Shown here piece after piece: positions 35,201 to 44,958 of a stretch of 62,872 bases of DNA (the stretch's first letter is position 1; each line of letters begins with the position of its first letter). The translations under genes and the position numbers were made by a program. Location: positions 1 through 62,872 of the forward strand of contig JAGQYO010000002.1 of assembly GCA_020435995.1 (NCBI GenBank), read 5' to 3'. Under the pieces are notes generated by a model that had not been told where the DNA came from, ran no database searches, and saw nothing but the letters and a program-made list of their open reading frames with translations. The DNA comes from Flavobacteriales bacterium. GTDB taxonomy: Bacteria > Bacteroidota > Bacteroidia > Flavobacteriales_G > Salibacteraceae.

Positions 35201-37561
35201 GATTCTTGTGGTTGTGTAATGAAAGATAGTCTGACCATTTTTGCAGATTCCTTAAAAGCACCCCAAGCTATAAATAAAAATCCAAGATGTGGATTTATGG
35301 ATGGAAGTATTGATATCGTTCCAGTAGGAGGGTGGAGTCCATATACATATAGTATTGATAGTGGTAAAACATATAGTGGGATATCAAAATTTGTTGGTCT
35401 CGGACCTTTATATTACAATTTACGTGTTACCGATAAGCTTGGATGTGTGAGTCCTGTGGCTCCAGATACTTTGTTTAATGCAGGAGCTCCTAGAATAATT
35501 GGTTTCTCAACCACAGATATATCTTGTAAAAGTTTCGCTGATGGAACGATTTCTATTACTACATCTGGAGGAGTTCAGCCTTTGTCCTTTAGTGTAGATT
35601 CTGGTGCTACTTGGGGTGCATCGAATGTTATTGGTGGATTAAGAGCCGGTAAGTATATTATGTATGCCCGTGGAGCAGGACTTTGTACTTCTTTTCCTGA
35701 AACGGTGTTTTTAACTGAGCCAGATACGTTTACACTTGATTTTGAAATAAACACGGATAGTTGTTTCAACCAAGGTAATGGCTGGGCTGAAGCTAGACTA
35801 AATGGTGGAGTTAAACCTTATACCACTACATGGTTGGGCGTGAAGCCAGGTGCATCAAAAAACCCTGTAGTAGTCGGAGACTCTATCTATAAAAACCTTT
35901 ATGCGTTCAATAATTACATTTACAAAGCTGTTGATAGCAATGGGTGTATTATAGATTCGACATTTACAGTTGGTGAGACTCCTAATATTGTTATTGATTC
36001 GCTGACGAGTATACCTTCTACATGTTTTGGATATGATAATGCTGAAATTAGTATTCACGCAGTTGGTGGTAACCCTGCATTGGGTAAAGGTTCTTACTTT
36101 TTTAGCTTAGATAGTGGTAAAAACTATTACCCACCTACTTTCGGAGGAAATCCCAATTTTGCAACACTTGACACATCGGTGGTAAAGCACGGAATTGGTG
36201 CAAAAGCACATAATATTTTTGTAAGGGATGAGAGTGGCTGTATAGGTACAAGTATTATAGTACCTACTCAACCAGACTTGATGGTTCTCACTACACCGCA
36301 AGATTCTATTAAGATTTGTGTGTCGACATGCACTAGGATGCAAGTGTTTTCTGTGGGTGGAAATAATACGGATCACAAGTATCATTGGACCCCGTCCATC
36401 GGCACGTCAAATGTGGTGAATGTTTGTCCTGAGAAGAATTCAATCTATTCGGTTTATGCAACTGACAATAAGGGATGTGCGTCAAACTCCCAGTTGATGC
36501 GGGTTTATTTATATGATTCACTAAAAGTGTTCACTTCTCCAGATACTTCTATTTGCGCGGGTTCTGTAGCAAGTTTGAGGTCTTATCCATCGGGTGGCGA
36601 TGGTTATGGTTATAATTTTAAGTGGTCACCATTTAGTAACTTGTCTAATGCGTTTATTTCAAATCCGTTTGCAACTCCTAGGTCGAGGGCAGTTTATAAA
36701 GTTACAATAGGAGATGAATGTGGTTCGCCAGAAGCTAGCGATACTGTTGTGGTTGAAATATTGCCTCAACCAGAAGTAAACTTTGTAGGTGATACATTAG
36801 CAGGATGCCCTCCACTGATTTCTAAATTCCAAAATTTAACGAATGCTTCGGCAAAATGTAGATGGGAATTTGGAGACGGATCTAGAACACAAACATGTCA
36901 GGATGTTTATAAGACATATACTCAGGCTGGCAAGTATGATGTGACTTTGGTTGTTGAAAGTGTTGATGGTTGTAAAGACTCTTTGAAAAAGGAAAATTAT
37001 GTTGACATTTATAGGGTGCCTCGAGCTGGGTTCTCTATGAGCCCACAGCCTACTGATATTTTAAATACCAATATTCATTTTGAAGATGAATCAGAGGGAC
37101 GTATTATCGAATGGAATTGGAATTTTGCCAGCATGGATACTTCACTTGAAAGGAATCCTACATTTAGATTTCCAGACGAAGCAGCTGGTAAATACCCAGT
37201 AAGACTTGATGTGTATTCTGATTTGGGCTGTAAAGATGATACCATAAGATATGTTGTAATAAACGCCAAGTACTTCCTTTACATACCATCGAGCTTTACA
37301 CCAAATGGTGATGGTAAAAACGATACTTGGAAGCCGCTCGGAACGGGGTTTGAACCTGACTTTTTCCATGTAACGGTGTTTGATCGATGGGGCCGTTTAG
37401 TGTACGAGTCGATAGATTATAATGATGCATGGGACGGTGTAGTAAGCACTTCTGGTGAAAAAGCGCCAGTCGGGGTTTACTCGTACAAGATAGTTGCTGG
37501 AGACGCTAATAATGAGAAGGAACGACATGAGTTGTTTGGAACCATTACCATTGTAAAATAG
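32282..37561 (+). CDS. Giant secreted protein, T9SS type B sorting domain (paralogue 2)
   Basis: A 1,759-residue exported protein. The signal peptide ends near GYA-SHIS; in-frame ATGs at residues 7 and 16 would give a more usual signal length. The N-terminal domain (about 45-345) has SHISGGSIKYAHV, RDCGGASF, DPDGDSLRFEL and LRDVQFRVEQC. Then come Ig-like repeats, the nested Cys-bounded module at 655-852, SprB-type repeats from about 1000 to 1330, and two PKD domains (CRWEFGDGS, WNWNFASMD). The type B sorting domain is SFTPNGDGKNDTW...FDRWGRLVYES...PVGVYSYKI. Only 8 bases separate it from paralogue 3, so they are one transcript. Confidence 0.9.
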   Translation: MYRFVRMIKGNKERNMFEFRNFGIRLIVALAMFQFVALTGYASHISGGSIKYAHVTTGLNQWYIEAGVFRDCGGASFNSTSLTITAFCNATLATTLLTLPHLPFVGPVPAPFGGPYAGVSVPTNLVAEEVSDVCDKVLNPNSTPNSNCRGGSVQGYTRFKYAGTFTLAPCNYWKLGFSPVCCRNTGSSNTSSGSMWVETWFDSQNFPTNTAPEFADEVKPIPSTCVGKTVFYGIGTLDPDGDSLRFELNCAMQSSGNCVTYNSGFSATQPSPGLKLDSTTGLISFTPQSVGKRVVAFWVKEYERCTGRWKAQTLRDVQFRVEQCSNNVPRDISGISNLQGKNAVKLGGYKLQVCNGTTVSWEDTIYDPDAADTLVFTSNYAQVMPGATMQTTFLARNKAVVKFTWYASIGISPVKIFYMVFNDDKCDYPGNGFSVFEIQVQNSTGAGPDILLCAGVDTAFIEGTGGSLYKWKTVWGDSLIWSGPNKNIWGDTTATDTNKRIKFFPSKTTYLEVTSDMKNGCLISYACQGKDSIRIVAAKDYKLIKSSDTVICFHDSVLQLSVVPDSAHFQYSYKWEANKTLSSDTVNNPIAIPIVTQKYKITVTSDSGCVKNDSINVVVTPPMPPVIKATTLSDPACPGVPAQIKLSLGRIPKNCGPTTAKCVGAIERSTSDSTNNYNGAGATGVGNWPCPYGASQRSARQQFLYTAAELSAMGVTRGTIEALGFNVVNTNGAGSMVDFTIRMTCMNPTSSTLNSWVLATTQVFNPKTISVSNGWNMHNFDQNYDYDGVSNLLVEICFTNLSSTPTNNASVAYTVTPVNSCLGVYGNIAQCSANSMSLIANRNRPNLRLSFCGARDSAEFKFKWTPAAGLNSRTAKDPWATIHGQMTYTVLLSDTFGKCSDSTSITMNVSNLDAGKDTSICPNDTILLTPKVKMSCNGRGKYKWAPSQYFPNDSLQNPLVSVPKTTVVTVTFSDSCGCVMKDSLTIFADSLKAPQAINKNPRCGFMDGSIDIVPVGGWSPYTYSIDSGKTYSGISKFVGLGPLYYNLRVTDKLGCVSPVAPDTLFNAGAPRIIGFSTTDISCKSFADGTISITTSGGVQPLSFSVDSGATWGASNVIGGLRAGKYIMYARGAGLCTSFPETVFLTEPDTFTLDFEINTDSCFNQGNGWAEARLNGGVKPYTTTWLGVKPGASKNPVVVGDSIYKNLYAFNNYIYKAVDSNGCIIDSTFTVGETPNIVIDSLTSIPSTCFGYDNAEISIHAVGGNPALGKGSYFFSLDSGKNYYPPTFGGNPNFATLDTSVVKHGIGAKAHNIFVRDESGCIGTSIIVPTQPDLMVLTTPQDSIKICVSTCTRMQVFSVGGNNTDHKYHWTPSIGTSNVVNVCPEKNSIYSVYATDNKGCASNSQLMRVYLYDSLKVFTSPDTSICAGSVASLRSYPSGGDGYGYNFKWSPFSNLSNAFISNPFATPRSRAVYKVTIGDECGSPEASDTVVVEILPQPEVNFVGDTLAGCPPLISKFQNLTNASAKCRWEFGDGSRTQTCQDVYKTYTQAGKYDVTLVVESVDGCKDSLKKENYVDIYRVPRAGFSMSPQPTDILNTNIHFEDESEGRIIEWNWNFASMDTSLERNPTFRFPDEAAGKYPVRLDVYSDLGCKDDTIRYVVINAKYFLYIPSSFTPNGDGKNDTWKPLGTGFEPDFFHVTVFDRWGRLVYESIDYNDAWDGVVSTSGEKAPVGVYSYKIVAGDANNEKERHELFGTITIVK

Positions 37562-37569
37562 TTCTTTAA

Positions 37570-40500
37570 ATGAGAGTAACACTTAGGATTATTGTAATTG
37601 TCTTATGGAGTTTGTTCGGAGCAGATGCTTATGCTTCGCACATTTCTGGAGGAAGTATCAAGTATGCTTACGTTGGCCCCGGACAATACTATTTAGAAGC
37701 TCAGGTCTTTAGAGATTGTGGTGGCGCTAGTTTTAGCTCTACATCCGTAACCTTGTCTGCTATCTGTAGTGCTACTTTGGTTACACAAAATATTGTAGCT
37801 GCCAATGTGCCATTTGTGGCACCTACCCCAATTACATTTGGTGGGCCCTATGCGGGGATTCTGATTTCTGGAACCGTGGTGGCTGAAGAGGTTTCCGATG
37901 TTTGTGATAAGATTTTGAATCCGACATTGATGCCAAATTCAAACTGTAGAGGAGGAACCGTTCAGGGCTATACCCGATTTACATACGCCGCTACGGTAAA
38001 TATGGCGGCTTGTAATTATTGGATAGTAGGGTTCGCGCCTGTTTGTTGTAGAAATACGGGCTCATCAAATATATCAAGCTCAGAAATGTGGGTAGAAACA
38101 TGGTTTGACAATGCTACTTTCCCCACTAATTCAGCGCCTAAATTTGCGGATGAAGTAAAGCCAATCCCTTCCGCTTGTGTCGGAAAAACGGTTTTTTACG
38201 GGATAGGTACAATCGATCCAGATGGAGATAGTTTGAGATTTGAGCTTGCATGCGCCAAAATTAATTCCAGTACTTGTGTTTCTTATAACTCGGGGTATTC
38301 AGCAACGGCACCTGCTCCTGGGCTTAAATTGGATTCAGCTACGGGATTGTTCTCATTTACCCCGCAGGCAGTTGGGAAAAGAGTTGTGGCTTTCTGGGTG
38401 AAGGAGTACGAACGTTGTACAGGAGTTTGGAAGGCGCAAACACTTCGCGATGTTCAGTTTCGAATTGAGACATGTCAAAACAGCGTTCCACGTGATATAT
38501 CTGGTATGAGTAATATTCAAGGGAAAAACGCAACCCAACTTGGAAGGTATATACTGCAAGCATGTAATGGAAACACGATTAGCTTTGAAGACACTATTTA
38601 TGATGCCGATGCAACTGATACCTTAGTGTTTAACTCGAATTACGCCTCGGTTTTACCCGGAGCTACAATGAATGTAACTCACATAACACGAAACAAAGCA
38701 GTAGTTCGGTATACGTGGACGCCGAGTATCGGGCTGAACCCACATAAGATTTTCTATTTGGTATTTAATGATGATAAGTGTGATTATCCAGGAAATGGTT
38801 TTTCACTTTTTCAAATCCAAGTTCGAAACTCTACTAACGCAGGCGAAGACCAACAACTTTGCTTGGGAGTTGATACGGCCTTTATTTCAGCTACGGGAGG
38901 TAGGTTTTATCAATGGAAAACTGTGTGGGGTGATTCTCTGATATGGAGTGGCCCCAACAAAAACATTTGGGCAGATACGAGTGTAAATGACACGAATAAG
39001 AATATCAAGTTTCTACCAAAAACAACTACCTACCTCGAAGTGTGGTCAGATATGAAGGAAGGGTGTATCACTGCGTTTGCGTGTCAATCAAGGGATACCA
39101 TTAAAATTGTTGCAGCCAAGAATTATAACTTACTAAAACAATCCGATACTACCATTTGTTTTAATGATAGCACAATACCGATCTGGGTAACCCCTGATTC
39201 CGCATTTTTTACCTATGGATATTCATGGAAATCTGATCCAACACTAACCCCTAGCAATGTCAAGAATCCGTTAGCGACTCCGATTACCTCAAAAACATAT
39301 TATGTTACTGTTACATCGGATTCGGGGTGCGTTAAAGAAGATTCAATCAAGGTATCAGTGACACCACCATTTCCTGAGAATATATATACCATTGCGGATG
39401 ACTCATCTATTTGTAAGGGAACAAAGGCACAATTAAACCTTCAGTTTGGCTACAAGCCAACCTCGTGCGGGATTACAAAAGGAGCTTGTTCAGGAGCTCC
39501 AGTTAATTATGTGTTGGGAAAAGATGTTACTGCAAATGCGGCTATCGGTGCGTTGACTAATGCGACATGGCCATGCCCCTACGGTGGGGAGTTTAATAGC
39601 GCTCGGCAACAGTTTCTTTATCGAGGTTCTGAATTAAGAGCCGCGGGAATGAAGGCCGGTATCATTCAAGGATTGAGTTTTGACGTGAAGAAGTTAGGCC
39701 GACAAGGAACATTTGCTAACTATACCATTAAAATGAAATGTGTAAGTACAAGTGTTTTATCAAGTTGGGTTGGAGGTGCAGTACAAGTTATGAATCCGAA
39801 AACATTTAGTATTTCTCAAGGGTGGAATTACCACGCTTTTGACAACCCTTATGACTGGGATGGGGTATCAAATTTAGTAGTGGAAATTTGCTGGCTAAAT
39901 TCAGTAAGTACGGGTGATAATTCCGAAGTGTATTATACCGCCACTACTTACAATTCTTGTATTGGAAATATGTCTAATCCAAATACTTGCGGTTCGGCTG
40001 GGTTGTCACTTATATCAAATATGAACCGCCCAAACATCAAATTTAATTTGTGCCAAGCCCCGGATTCTAATCTGTACACTTATCGATGGATTCCTTCAAC
40101 TTATTTAAGTGCTACGAACATTAAAAACCCTGTTTCCACACCGTATGATACTATTACATATTATGCTCATATAACGGATACATTTAAAAAATGCGACGGC
40201 TATTCAACCAAACTCAAGATTAACCTTACGAGTATTTCTGTTGGAAAAGATACGGTGTTATGTCCTTACGACACGGTGAAAATATCAATTGACGATAGCA
40301 AGCTATGTCCTGGTCCAAAGAGGTATAAATGGACAAAATTACAAGCGAGTGCATACATTTCTAATGATACTATTGCTTCACCAAGTTTAATGGCCATTGT
40401 TTCAACTGATTTTATTGTGTCAGTAGCGGATACATGTGGTTGTCAAGTATTGGATACGTTTACCATCAACATGCGTAAAATACCCCGACCAGGAATATCT

Positions 40501-42717
40501 AAAGTAATTCCCAATTGTGGATTTAGTAATGGTTCTATTCAGGTCACAGGACTTGGCGGTATTGCACCTTATACTTACCAACTCCTGCTAAAAGGTCAAG
40601 TTGTGGGGAAGAATGGTTCAGGTTATTTTAATAAGCTGAATACGGGATACTATAACGTTATAGTAACAGATGCGGGAAATTGCTATTACCAAACATTAGA
40701 TACCCTAACTAATAATTCGCCCATTATTGACACGGTTATTTCGAAAAACCTATTGTGTTATAAAGACCAAAAGGGAGAAATATCTTTAAAAGTTTCATCT
40801 GGAATCCCACCTTATGACTATAGTATTGATAGCGGTAAGACGTTTTTGTCGACGGATACGTTTAAAACACTTTCGAAGGGTAGGTATCATGTCATCGCCA
40901 GGTCTTTTGATAAATGTATTACAAAGCCCATTCCCATAAATTTAACACAGCCGGATTCTCTTTATTCTAATTTGATATACAGTGAGGTTACGTGTTTTGG
41001 TGATGCAGATGCGAAGGCTATTTCCATACCGAAAGGTGGAACAATGCCCTATCAGTTTTCATGGGCTAGTGGATCAACCACCGATACGGCTAAAGGTCTT
41101 TCTGGCGGTTGGGATTCATTAACCTTATCTGATTATAACAACTGTCAATACGTAATTCCGTTCTATATAAACGAATACCCAAAAGTTGTAGTTGACTCTA
41201 TTACTTTTAAAAATGTTTCTTGTTATGGTTATGACGACGGTTCTGTAAAAATATTTGCGAAAGGTGGTAAACAGGCTTTGTTCTATTCTGTGAATGGTGG
41301 TAGCATCTTTAATCCCAATCCTGGATTTAGTAGGCTGATTCCGAAGGGATATAGTGTTAGAGTGAAGGATGTAAATGGATGTACTGTTAACGACACAGTT
41401 ACTATAGCGGAACCTAAAGAGGTACGGGTCTTTACCAATTTCGATACTTCTAAAATTTGTGTGAGCAATTGCATTGATATGTTGGCGAATGCCACGGGTG
41501 GAAATGGTTCAAAATATTTGTTTCACTGGACCCCTGGAATTACGAGCAACGATGCGGCTCAACGTATTTGCCCTAAAGAGAGTGCTTCTTATTGGGTTTA
41601 TGCTAGAGATACGGCAGGGTGCATCTCAACACGTAAGCAGGTAAGGGTCAATTTGTACGATTCACTAAAGGTTACACCAAAACAAGATTTGGTGGTTTGT
41701 TTTGGTGATAATACTGAAATACCTACCGTTGCTAGTGGCGGAGATGGGGCGGGTTTTAGCTACAATTGGTATCCACAAAGCGGTTTGGATAATCCAAACT
41801 CAAGTAAGCCAAATGCAAGCCCAGATACAACAACTCAATATATGGTAGTACTAACCGACCAGTGTGGAAGTCCTTCGGATACTAGCTTTACTTTCATTAA
41901 AGTAAATCCTTTGCCAATAGTTCGTTTCATTACTGACTCTAGTTTTGTATGTCATCCTGGGCGAGTTTTATACACTAAAACCAGCCCAGACGATGCTGTA
42001 AGTTGTCTATGGGATTTTGGAAATGGAGATCAAGTTGAAAATTGTTTACCTACACCATACGTTTACAGGTACCCTGGGATATATTCTCCAAAGCTTATAG
42101 TAACTGATATCAATAATTGCACAGATAGCTTGGTGCGTGAAAAATACATGGAGGTAGGGCGAACACCGGCAGCTTATTTCACCAAAACGCCGGAAAAACC
42201 AACCACCATGCAGCCTGAGGTTCAGTTTTATGATAAGTCTTATGGATGGATAGTACGGTGGGAATGGACCTTTGCAACTTTTGATTCATCCACAAAGCAA
42301 AATCCAAAGTTTACTTTTCCTGAAACACATAGAGATAAGTATCCAGTAAAACTCATAGTTTGGGATACTAATACGTGCGTAAGCGATACCATTATCGAAA
42401 TAAGAATAGGCCCCGAATATGGATTTTATATACCCACGGCTTTCACACCCAATGGTGATGGACTCAATGATGTATTTCTTCCTCTCGGAACTGGAATAAA
42501 TCCGAAGCAATATGAGATGGTTATTTTTAACCGATGGGGTGAAATTATATTCGAAACTAAAAACCCGAGTGAAGGTTGGGATGGCACAGATCGTAGAAGT
42601 GGTGAAATGGTGCCAACAGGAAGTTACCCGTATCGATTGAGGGTTGGCGATACTTTCGATGAAAAAGATCGCCATGAGTATCAGGGTACCGTTTCGGTTT
42701 ATTACACTGGTGAATAG
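37570..42717 (+). CDS. Giant secreted protein, T9SS type B sorting domain (paralogue 3)
   Basis: A 1,715-residue protein, a tandem duplicate of the previous gene with the same domain order. It has a signal peptide (cleavage near AYA-SHIS), an N-terminal domain to about 305 (SHISGGSIKYAYVG, DPDGDSLRFELAC, LRDVQFRIETC), Ig-like repeats and a nested module at 633-828. SprB repeats follow (for example GCGGFSNGSIQVTGLGG-like as NCGFSNGSIQVTGLGG), then PKD domains (CLWDFGNGD, WEWTFATFD). The type B sorting domain is TAFTPNGDGLNDVF...FNRWGEIIFET...PTGSYPYRL. The first 300 residues of the pair are nearly collinear and highly similar. A terminator follows 24 bases after the stop. Confidence 0.9.
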   Translation: MRVTLRIIVIVLWSLFGADAYASHISGGSIKYAYVGPGQYYLEAQVFRDCGGASFSSTSVTLSAICSATLVTQNIVAANVPFVAPTPITFGGPYAGILISGTVVAEEVSDVCDKILNPTLMPNSNCRGGTVQGYTRFTYAATVNMAACNYWIVGFAPVCCRNTGSSNISSSEMWVETWFDNATFPTNSAPKFADEVKPIPSACVGKTVFYGIGTIDPDGDSLRFELACAKINSSTCVSYNSGYSATAPAPGLKLDSATGLFSFTPQAVGKRVVAFWVKEYERCTGVWKAQTLRDVQFRIETCQNSVPRDISGMSNIQGKNATQLGRYILQACNGNTISFEDTIYDADATDTLVFNSNYASVLPGATMNVTHITRNKAVVRYTWTPSIGLNPHKIFYLVFNDDKCDYPGNGFSLFQIQVRNSTNAGEDQQLCLGVDTAFISATGGRFYQWKTVWGDSLIWSGPNKNIWADTSVNDTNKNIKFLPKTTTYLEVWSDMKEGCITAFACQSRDTIKIVAAKNYNLLKQSDTTICFNDSTIPIWVTPDSAFFTYGYSWKSDPTLTPSNVKNPLATPITSKTYYVTVTSDSGCVKEDSIKVSVTPPFPENIYTIADDSSICKGTKAQLNLQFGYKPTSCGITKGACSGAPVNYVLGKDVTANAAIGALTNATWPCPYGGEFNSARQQFLYRGSELRAAGMKAGIIQGLSFDVKKLGRQGTFANYTIKMKCVSTSVLSSWVGGAVQVMNPKTFSISQGWNYHAFDNPYDWDGVSNLVVEICWLNSVSTGDNSEVYYTATTYNSCIGNMSNPNTCGSAGLSLISNMNRPNIKFNLCQAPDSNLYTYRWIPSTYLSATNIKNPVSTPYDTITYYAHITDTFKKCDGYSTKLKINLTSISVGKDTVLCPYDTVKISIDDSKLCPGPKRYKWTKLQASAYISNDTIASPSLMAIVSTDFIVSVADTCGCQVLDTFTINMRKIPRPGISKVIPNCGFSNGSIQVTGLGGIAPYTYQLLLKGQVVGKNGSGYFNKLNTGYYNVIVTDAGNCYYQTLDTLTNNSPIIDTVISKNLLCYKDQKGEISLKVSSGIPPYDYSIDSGKTFLSTDTFKTLSKGRYHVIARSFDKCITKPIPINLTQPDSLYSNLIYSEVTCFGDADAKAISIPKGGTMPYQFSWASGSTTDTAKGLSGGWDSLTLSDYNNCQYVIPFYINEYPKVVVDSITFKNVSCYGYDDGSVKIFAKGGKQALFYSVNGGSIFNPNPGFSRLIPKGYSVRVKDVNGCTVNDTVTIAEPKEVRVFTNFDTSKICVSNCIDMLANATGGNGSKYLFHWTPGITSNDAAQRICPKESASYWVYARDTAGCISTRKQVRVNLYDSLKVTPKQDLVVCFGDNTEIPTVASGGDGAGFSYNWYPQSGLDNPNSSKPNASPDTTTQYMVVLTDQCGSPSDTSFTFIKVNPLPIVRFITDSSFVCHPGRVLYTKTSPDDAVSCLWDFGNGDQVENCLPTPYVYRYPGIYSPKLIVTDINNCTDSLVREKYMEVGRTPAAYFTKTPEKPTTMQPEVQFYDKSYGWIVRWEWTFATFDSSTKQNPKFTFPETHRDKYPVKLIVWDTNTCVSDTIIEIRIGPEYGFYIPTAFTPNGDGLNDVFLPLGTGINPKQYEMVIFNRWGEIIFETKNPSEGWDGTDRRSGEMVPTGSYPYRLRVGDTFDEKDRHEYQGTVSVYYTGE

Positions 42718-42740
42718 AATATTGAATAATCTTGAAAAGA

Positions 42741-42767
42741 AGACTGCCTTACGAGGTGGTCTTTTTT
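42741..42767 (+). terminator. Intrinsic terminator after secreted paralogues 2 and 3
   Basis: AGACTGCC pairs with GGTGGTCT (8 pairs, two of them G-U) across a 6-base loop TTACGA, followed by six T residues. Confidence 0.75.
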
Positions 42768-42813
42768 ATTTTTGGAGCGTTCCATATTATCTTGGAGCAC
42801 AAATAGCATTTAC

Positions 42814-44358
42814 ATGAAAAAGAATCTTCAGAATCTTCAGGATAAAAAATCTAAAGCATTTAAAAGTGGTGGCGATAAGAGATTGGCCAAACAACACGCC
42901 CAAGGAAAGCTATCAGCCAGAGAAAGGTTAGATGTGCTTTTGGATGAAGGAAGCTTTGAAGAAATTGGAATGTTTGTTACACACCGCTCGACTAACTTTG
43001 GGTTAGAGAACCAAAAATATTTGGGAGATGGTGTGGTTACGGGATATGGAAAAATCAACGGTCGTTTGGTTTATGTCTTTTCGCAAGACTTTACGGTTCT
43101 AGGTGGAAGTTTAGCAGAAGCGCATGCGGAAAAAATTTGTCGAGTAATGGATCTTGCCATGCAAAATGGAGCTCCCATTATTGGACTAAATGATTCTGGT
43201 GGAGCGCGAATTCAAGAGGGTGTGGTTTCACTTGGTGCATACGCCGAAATCTTTTATCGAAACACAAGGGCATCAGGAGTAATTCCCCAAATTTCGTCAA
43301 TTATGGGACCCTGTGCCGGTGGTGCCGTGTATTCACCAGCACTGACTGATTTCATATTTATGGTTGAAGGCACCTCATATATGTTTGTAACGGGCCCTAA
43401 CGTTGTTAAAACTGTAACTCACGAGGAAGTGTCTTCGGAGGAATTGGGAGGCGCTTCGGCTCATGGAACAAAGTCTGGTGTTATTCATTTTTCGAGAAAG
43501 AATGAGATTGATACCATAAAGGATATTAAAAAATTATTAAGCTACCTACCACAGAATTGTGAGGAACAACCTCCTTTTTTGAAATATGAGCATAATGGCG
43601 ATGAAATTCGTTTAGATTTAAACAGGGTTATTCCAGAAAATCCGAACCAGCCCTATGATATGCATGATGTAATAATTGGTGTAATAGACGAAGATTCTTT
43701 TTTGGAAGTTCAAAAAAACTATGCTGAGAATATCATTGTTGGGTTTGCAAGGCTGGCTGGAAAATCAATCGGAATTGTAGCTAATCAGCCTTCTGTATTA
43801 GCTGGGGTTTTGGATATTCAATCCTCAAAAAAGGCAGCTCGATTTGTTCGTTTTTGCGATTGTTTCAATATCCCATTATTGGTTTTTGAGGATGTTCCTG
43901 GATTTTTGCCTGGTACCGATCAGGAGTGGAATGGGATAATTTCAAATGGGGCAAAGTTACTTTATGCATTTAGTGAAGCTACTGTACCTAGAATTACGGT
44001 AATCACACGTAAGGCTTATGGTGGGGCGTACGATGTTATGAATTCGAAGCACATAGGGGCGGATATGAACTACGCGTGGCCATCTGCAGAAATTGCTGTA
44101 ATGGGTGCAAAAGGTGCAGCTGAAATTATTTTTAGAAATGAAATAAAGGCAGCTGACAACCCGCAAGAAAAATTAAAGGAGAAAGAAGTAGAATATGCCG
44201 AAATGTTTGCAAACCCTTATAATGCTGCTGCCAGGGGATACGTAGATGAGGTTATCATTCCTTCTGAGACGAGACGGAAGCTTATTACCGCATTTGAAAT
44301 GCTAAAGAATAAGGTTGAAAGCTTACCTAAGAAAAAACATGGAAACCTGCCGCTATAG
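42814..44358 (+). CDS. Acyl-CoA carboxylase carboxyltransferase (beta) subunit
   Basis: A 514-residue carboxyltransferase of the propionyl-/methylcrotonyl-/acetyl-CoA carboxylase beta family. It moves CO2 from carboxybiotin to an acyl-CoA. ATG at 42814 (MKKNLQNLQDKKS) was chosen over an upstream in-frame TTG inside the spacer. Key blocks are the acyl-CoA pocket SGGARIQEGV and GPCAGGAVYSPALTDF, and in the C-terminal half VFEDVPGFLPGTDQEW and RKAYGGAYDVM. No biotin carboxylase or biotin carrier gene is next to it, so the partner is elsewhere. The stop codon (TAG) shares the palindrome CTATAG with the stop of the convergent riboflavin synthase gene. Confidence 0.93.
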   Translation: MKKNLQNLQDKKSKAFKSGGDKRLAKQHAQGKLSARERLDVLLDEGSFEEIGMFVTHRSTNFGLENQKYLGDGVVTGYGKINGRLVYVFSQDFTVLGGSLAEAHAEKICRVMDLAMQNGAPIIGLNDSGGARIQEGVVSLGAYAEIFYRNTRASGVIPQISSIMGPCAGGAVYSPALTDFIFMVEGTSYMFVTGPNVVKTVTHEEVSSEELGGASAHGTKSGVIHFSRKNEIDTIKDIKKLLSYLPQNCEEQPPFLKYEHNGDEIRLDLNRVIPENPNQPYDMHDVIIGVIDEDSFLEVQKNYAENIIVGFARLAGKSIGIVANQPSVLAGVLDIQSSKKAARFVRFCDCFNIPLLVFEDVPGFLPGTDQEWNGIISNGAKLLYAFSEATVPRITVITRKAYGGAYDVMNSKHIGADMNYAWPSAEIAVMGAKGAAEIIFRNEIKAADNPQEKLKEKEVEYAEMFANPYNAAARGYVDEVIIPSETRRKLITAFEMLKNKVESLPKKKHGNLPL

Positions 44359-44952
44359 CTTGCCAGCTTGAGACAGATATTTTTGAATATATTTTCCTAG
44401 TATGTCAAATTCAAGGTTGACCAAATCTCCTACTTTGAGGTCTTTGAAGGTGGTGTGCTCGTATGTATAAGGAATAATGGCTACACTGAAAAAATCGTTT
44501 TGCGAATCAACAACGGTAAGGCTAACCCCATTCACGCAAATCGAACCCTTGGCTACCGTCAACTGATGTGATTTGGGGTCATATTTAATACCAAAAACCC
44601 AACTACCTTCTTCACTTTTGATCGATTTTATAGAACCTGTTTGATCTACGTGTCCTTGAACAATATGCCCATCGATTCGACCATTGGCTATCATACAACG
44701 TTCAAGATTCAACACATCTCCAACTTTAGCTGAGCCAAGATTTGTTCGATCTAGTGTTTCTTTTATAGCCGTGACTTTGTATCGGTTTTCTTGCTCGAGT
44801 GAGGTTACGGTTAAACATACACCGTTATGCGCAACACTTTGGTCTATCTTTAGTTCTGGTTTCAAAACCGAGGATATAGTAAACTCCATATTTGTTCCGG
44901 CCAAAGTGGTTTCTTCAACCCTTCCCAAATCTTCTATTATTCCAGTAAACAT
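44353..44952 (-). CDS. ribE: Riboflavin synthase alpha subunit
   Basis: A 199-residue protein with two lumazine-binding repeats, starting with the signature MFTGIIEDLGRVEE. The repeats are seen twice (NGVCLTVTSLEQ and NGVSLTVVDSQ; DRTNLGSAKVGDVLNLERCM and THTTFKDL-like HTTFKDLKVGDLVNLEFDI). It dismutates two 6,7-dimethyl-8-ribityllumazine molecules to riboflavin. The gene starts 6 bases after the stop of the upstream secreted-protein gene, with no room for an FMN riboswitch, and is likely read from that gene's promoter. The symbol follows the E. coli name (ribC/ribE naming varies). Confidence 0.94.
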   Translation of the reverse strand: MFTGIIEDLGRVEETTLAGTNMEFTISSVLKPELKIDQSVAHNGVCLTVTSLEQENRYKVTAIKETLDRTNLGSAKVGDVLNLERCMIANGRIDGHIVQGHVDQTGSIKSIKSEEGSWVFGIKYDPKSHQLTVAKGSICVNGVSLTVVDSQNDFFSVAIIPYTYEHTTFKDLKVGDLVNLEFDILGKYIQKYLSQAGKL

Positions 44953-44958
44953 AAATGC

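Noticed and set aside
32282-42717. Two adjacent similar frames could be one gene broken by a stop
   Set aside because: Each frame has its own signal peptide, N-terminal domain and C-terminal sorting domain.
44953-44958. Possible FMN riboswitch before riboflavin synthase
   Set aside because: Only 6 bases lie between the genes, and no RFN-like pattern was seen upstream.
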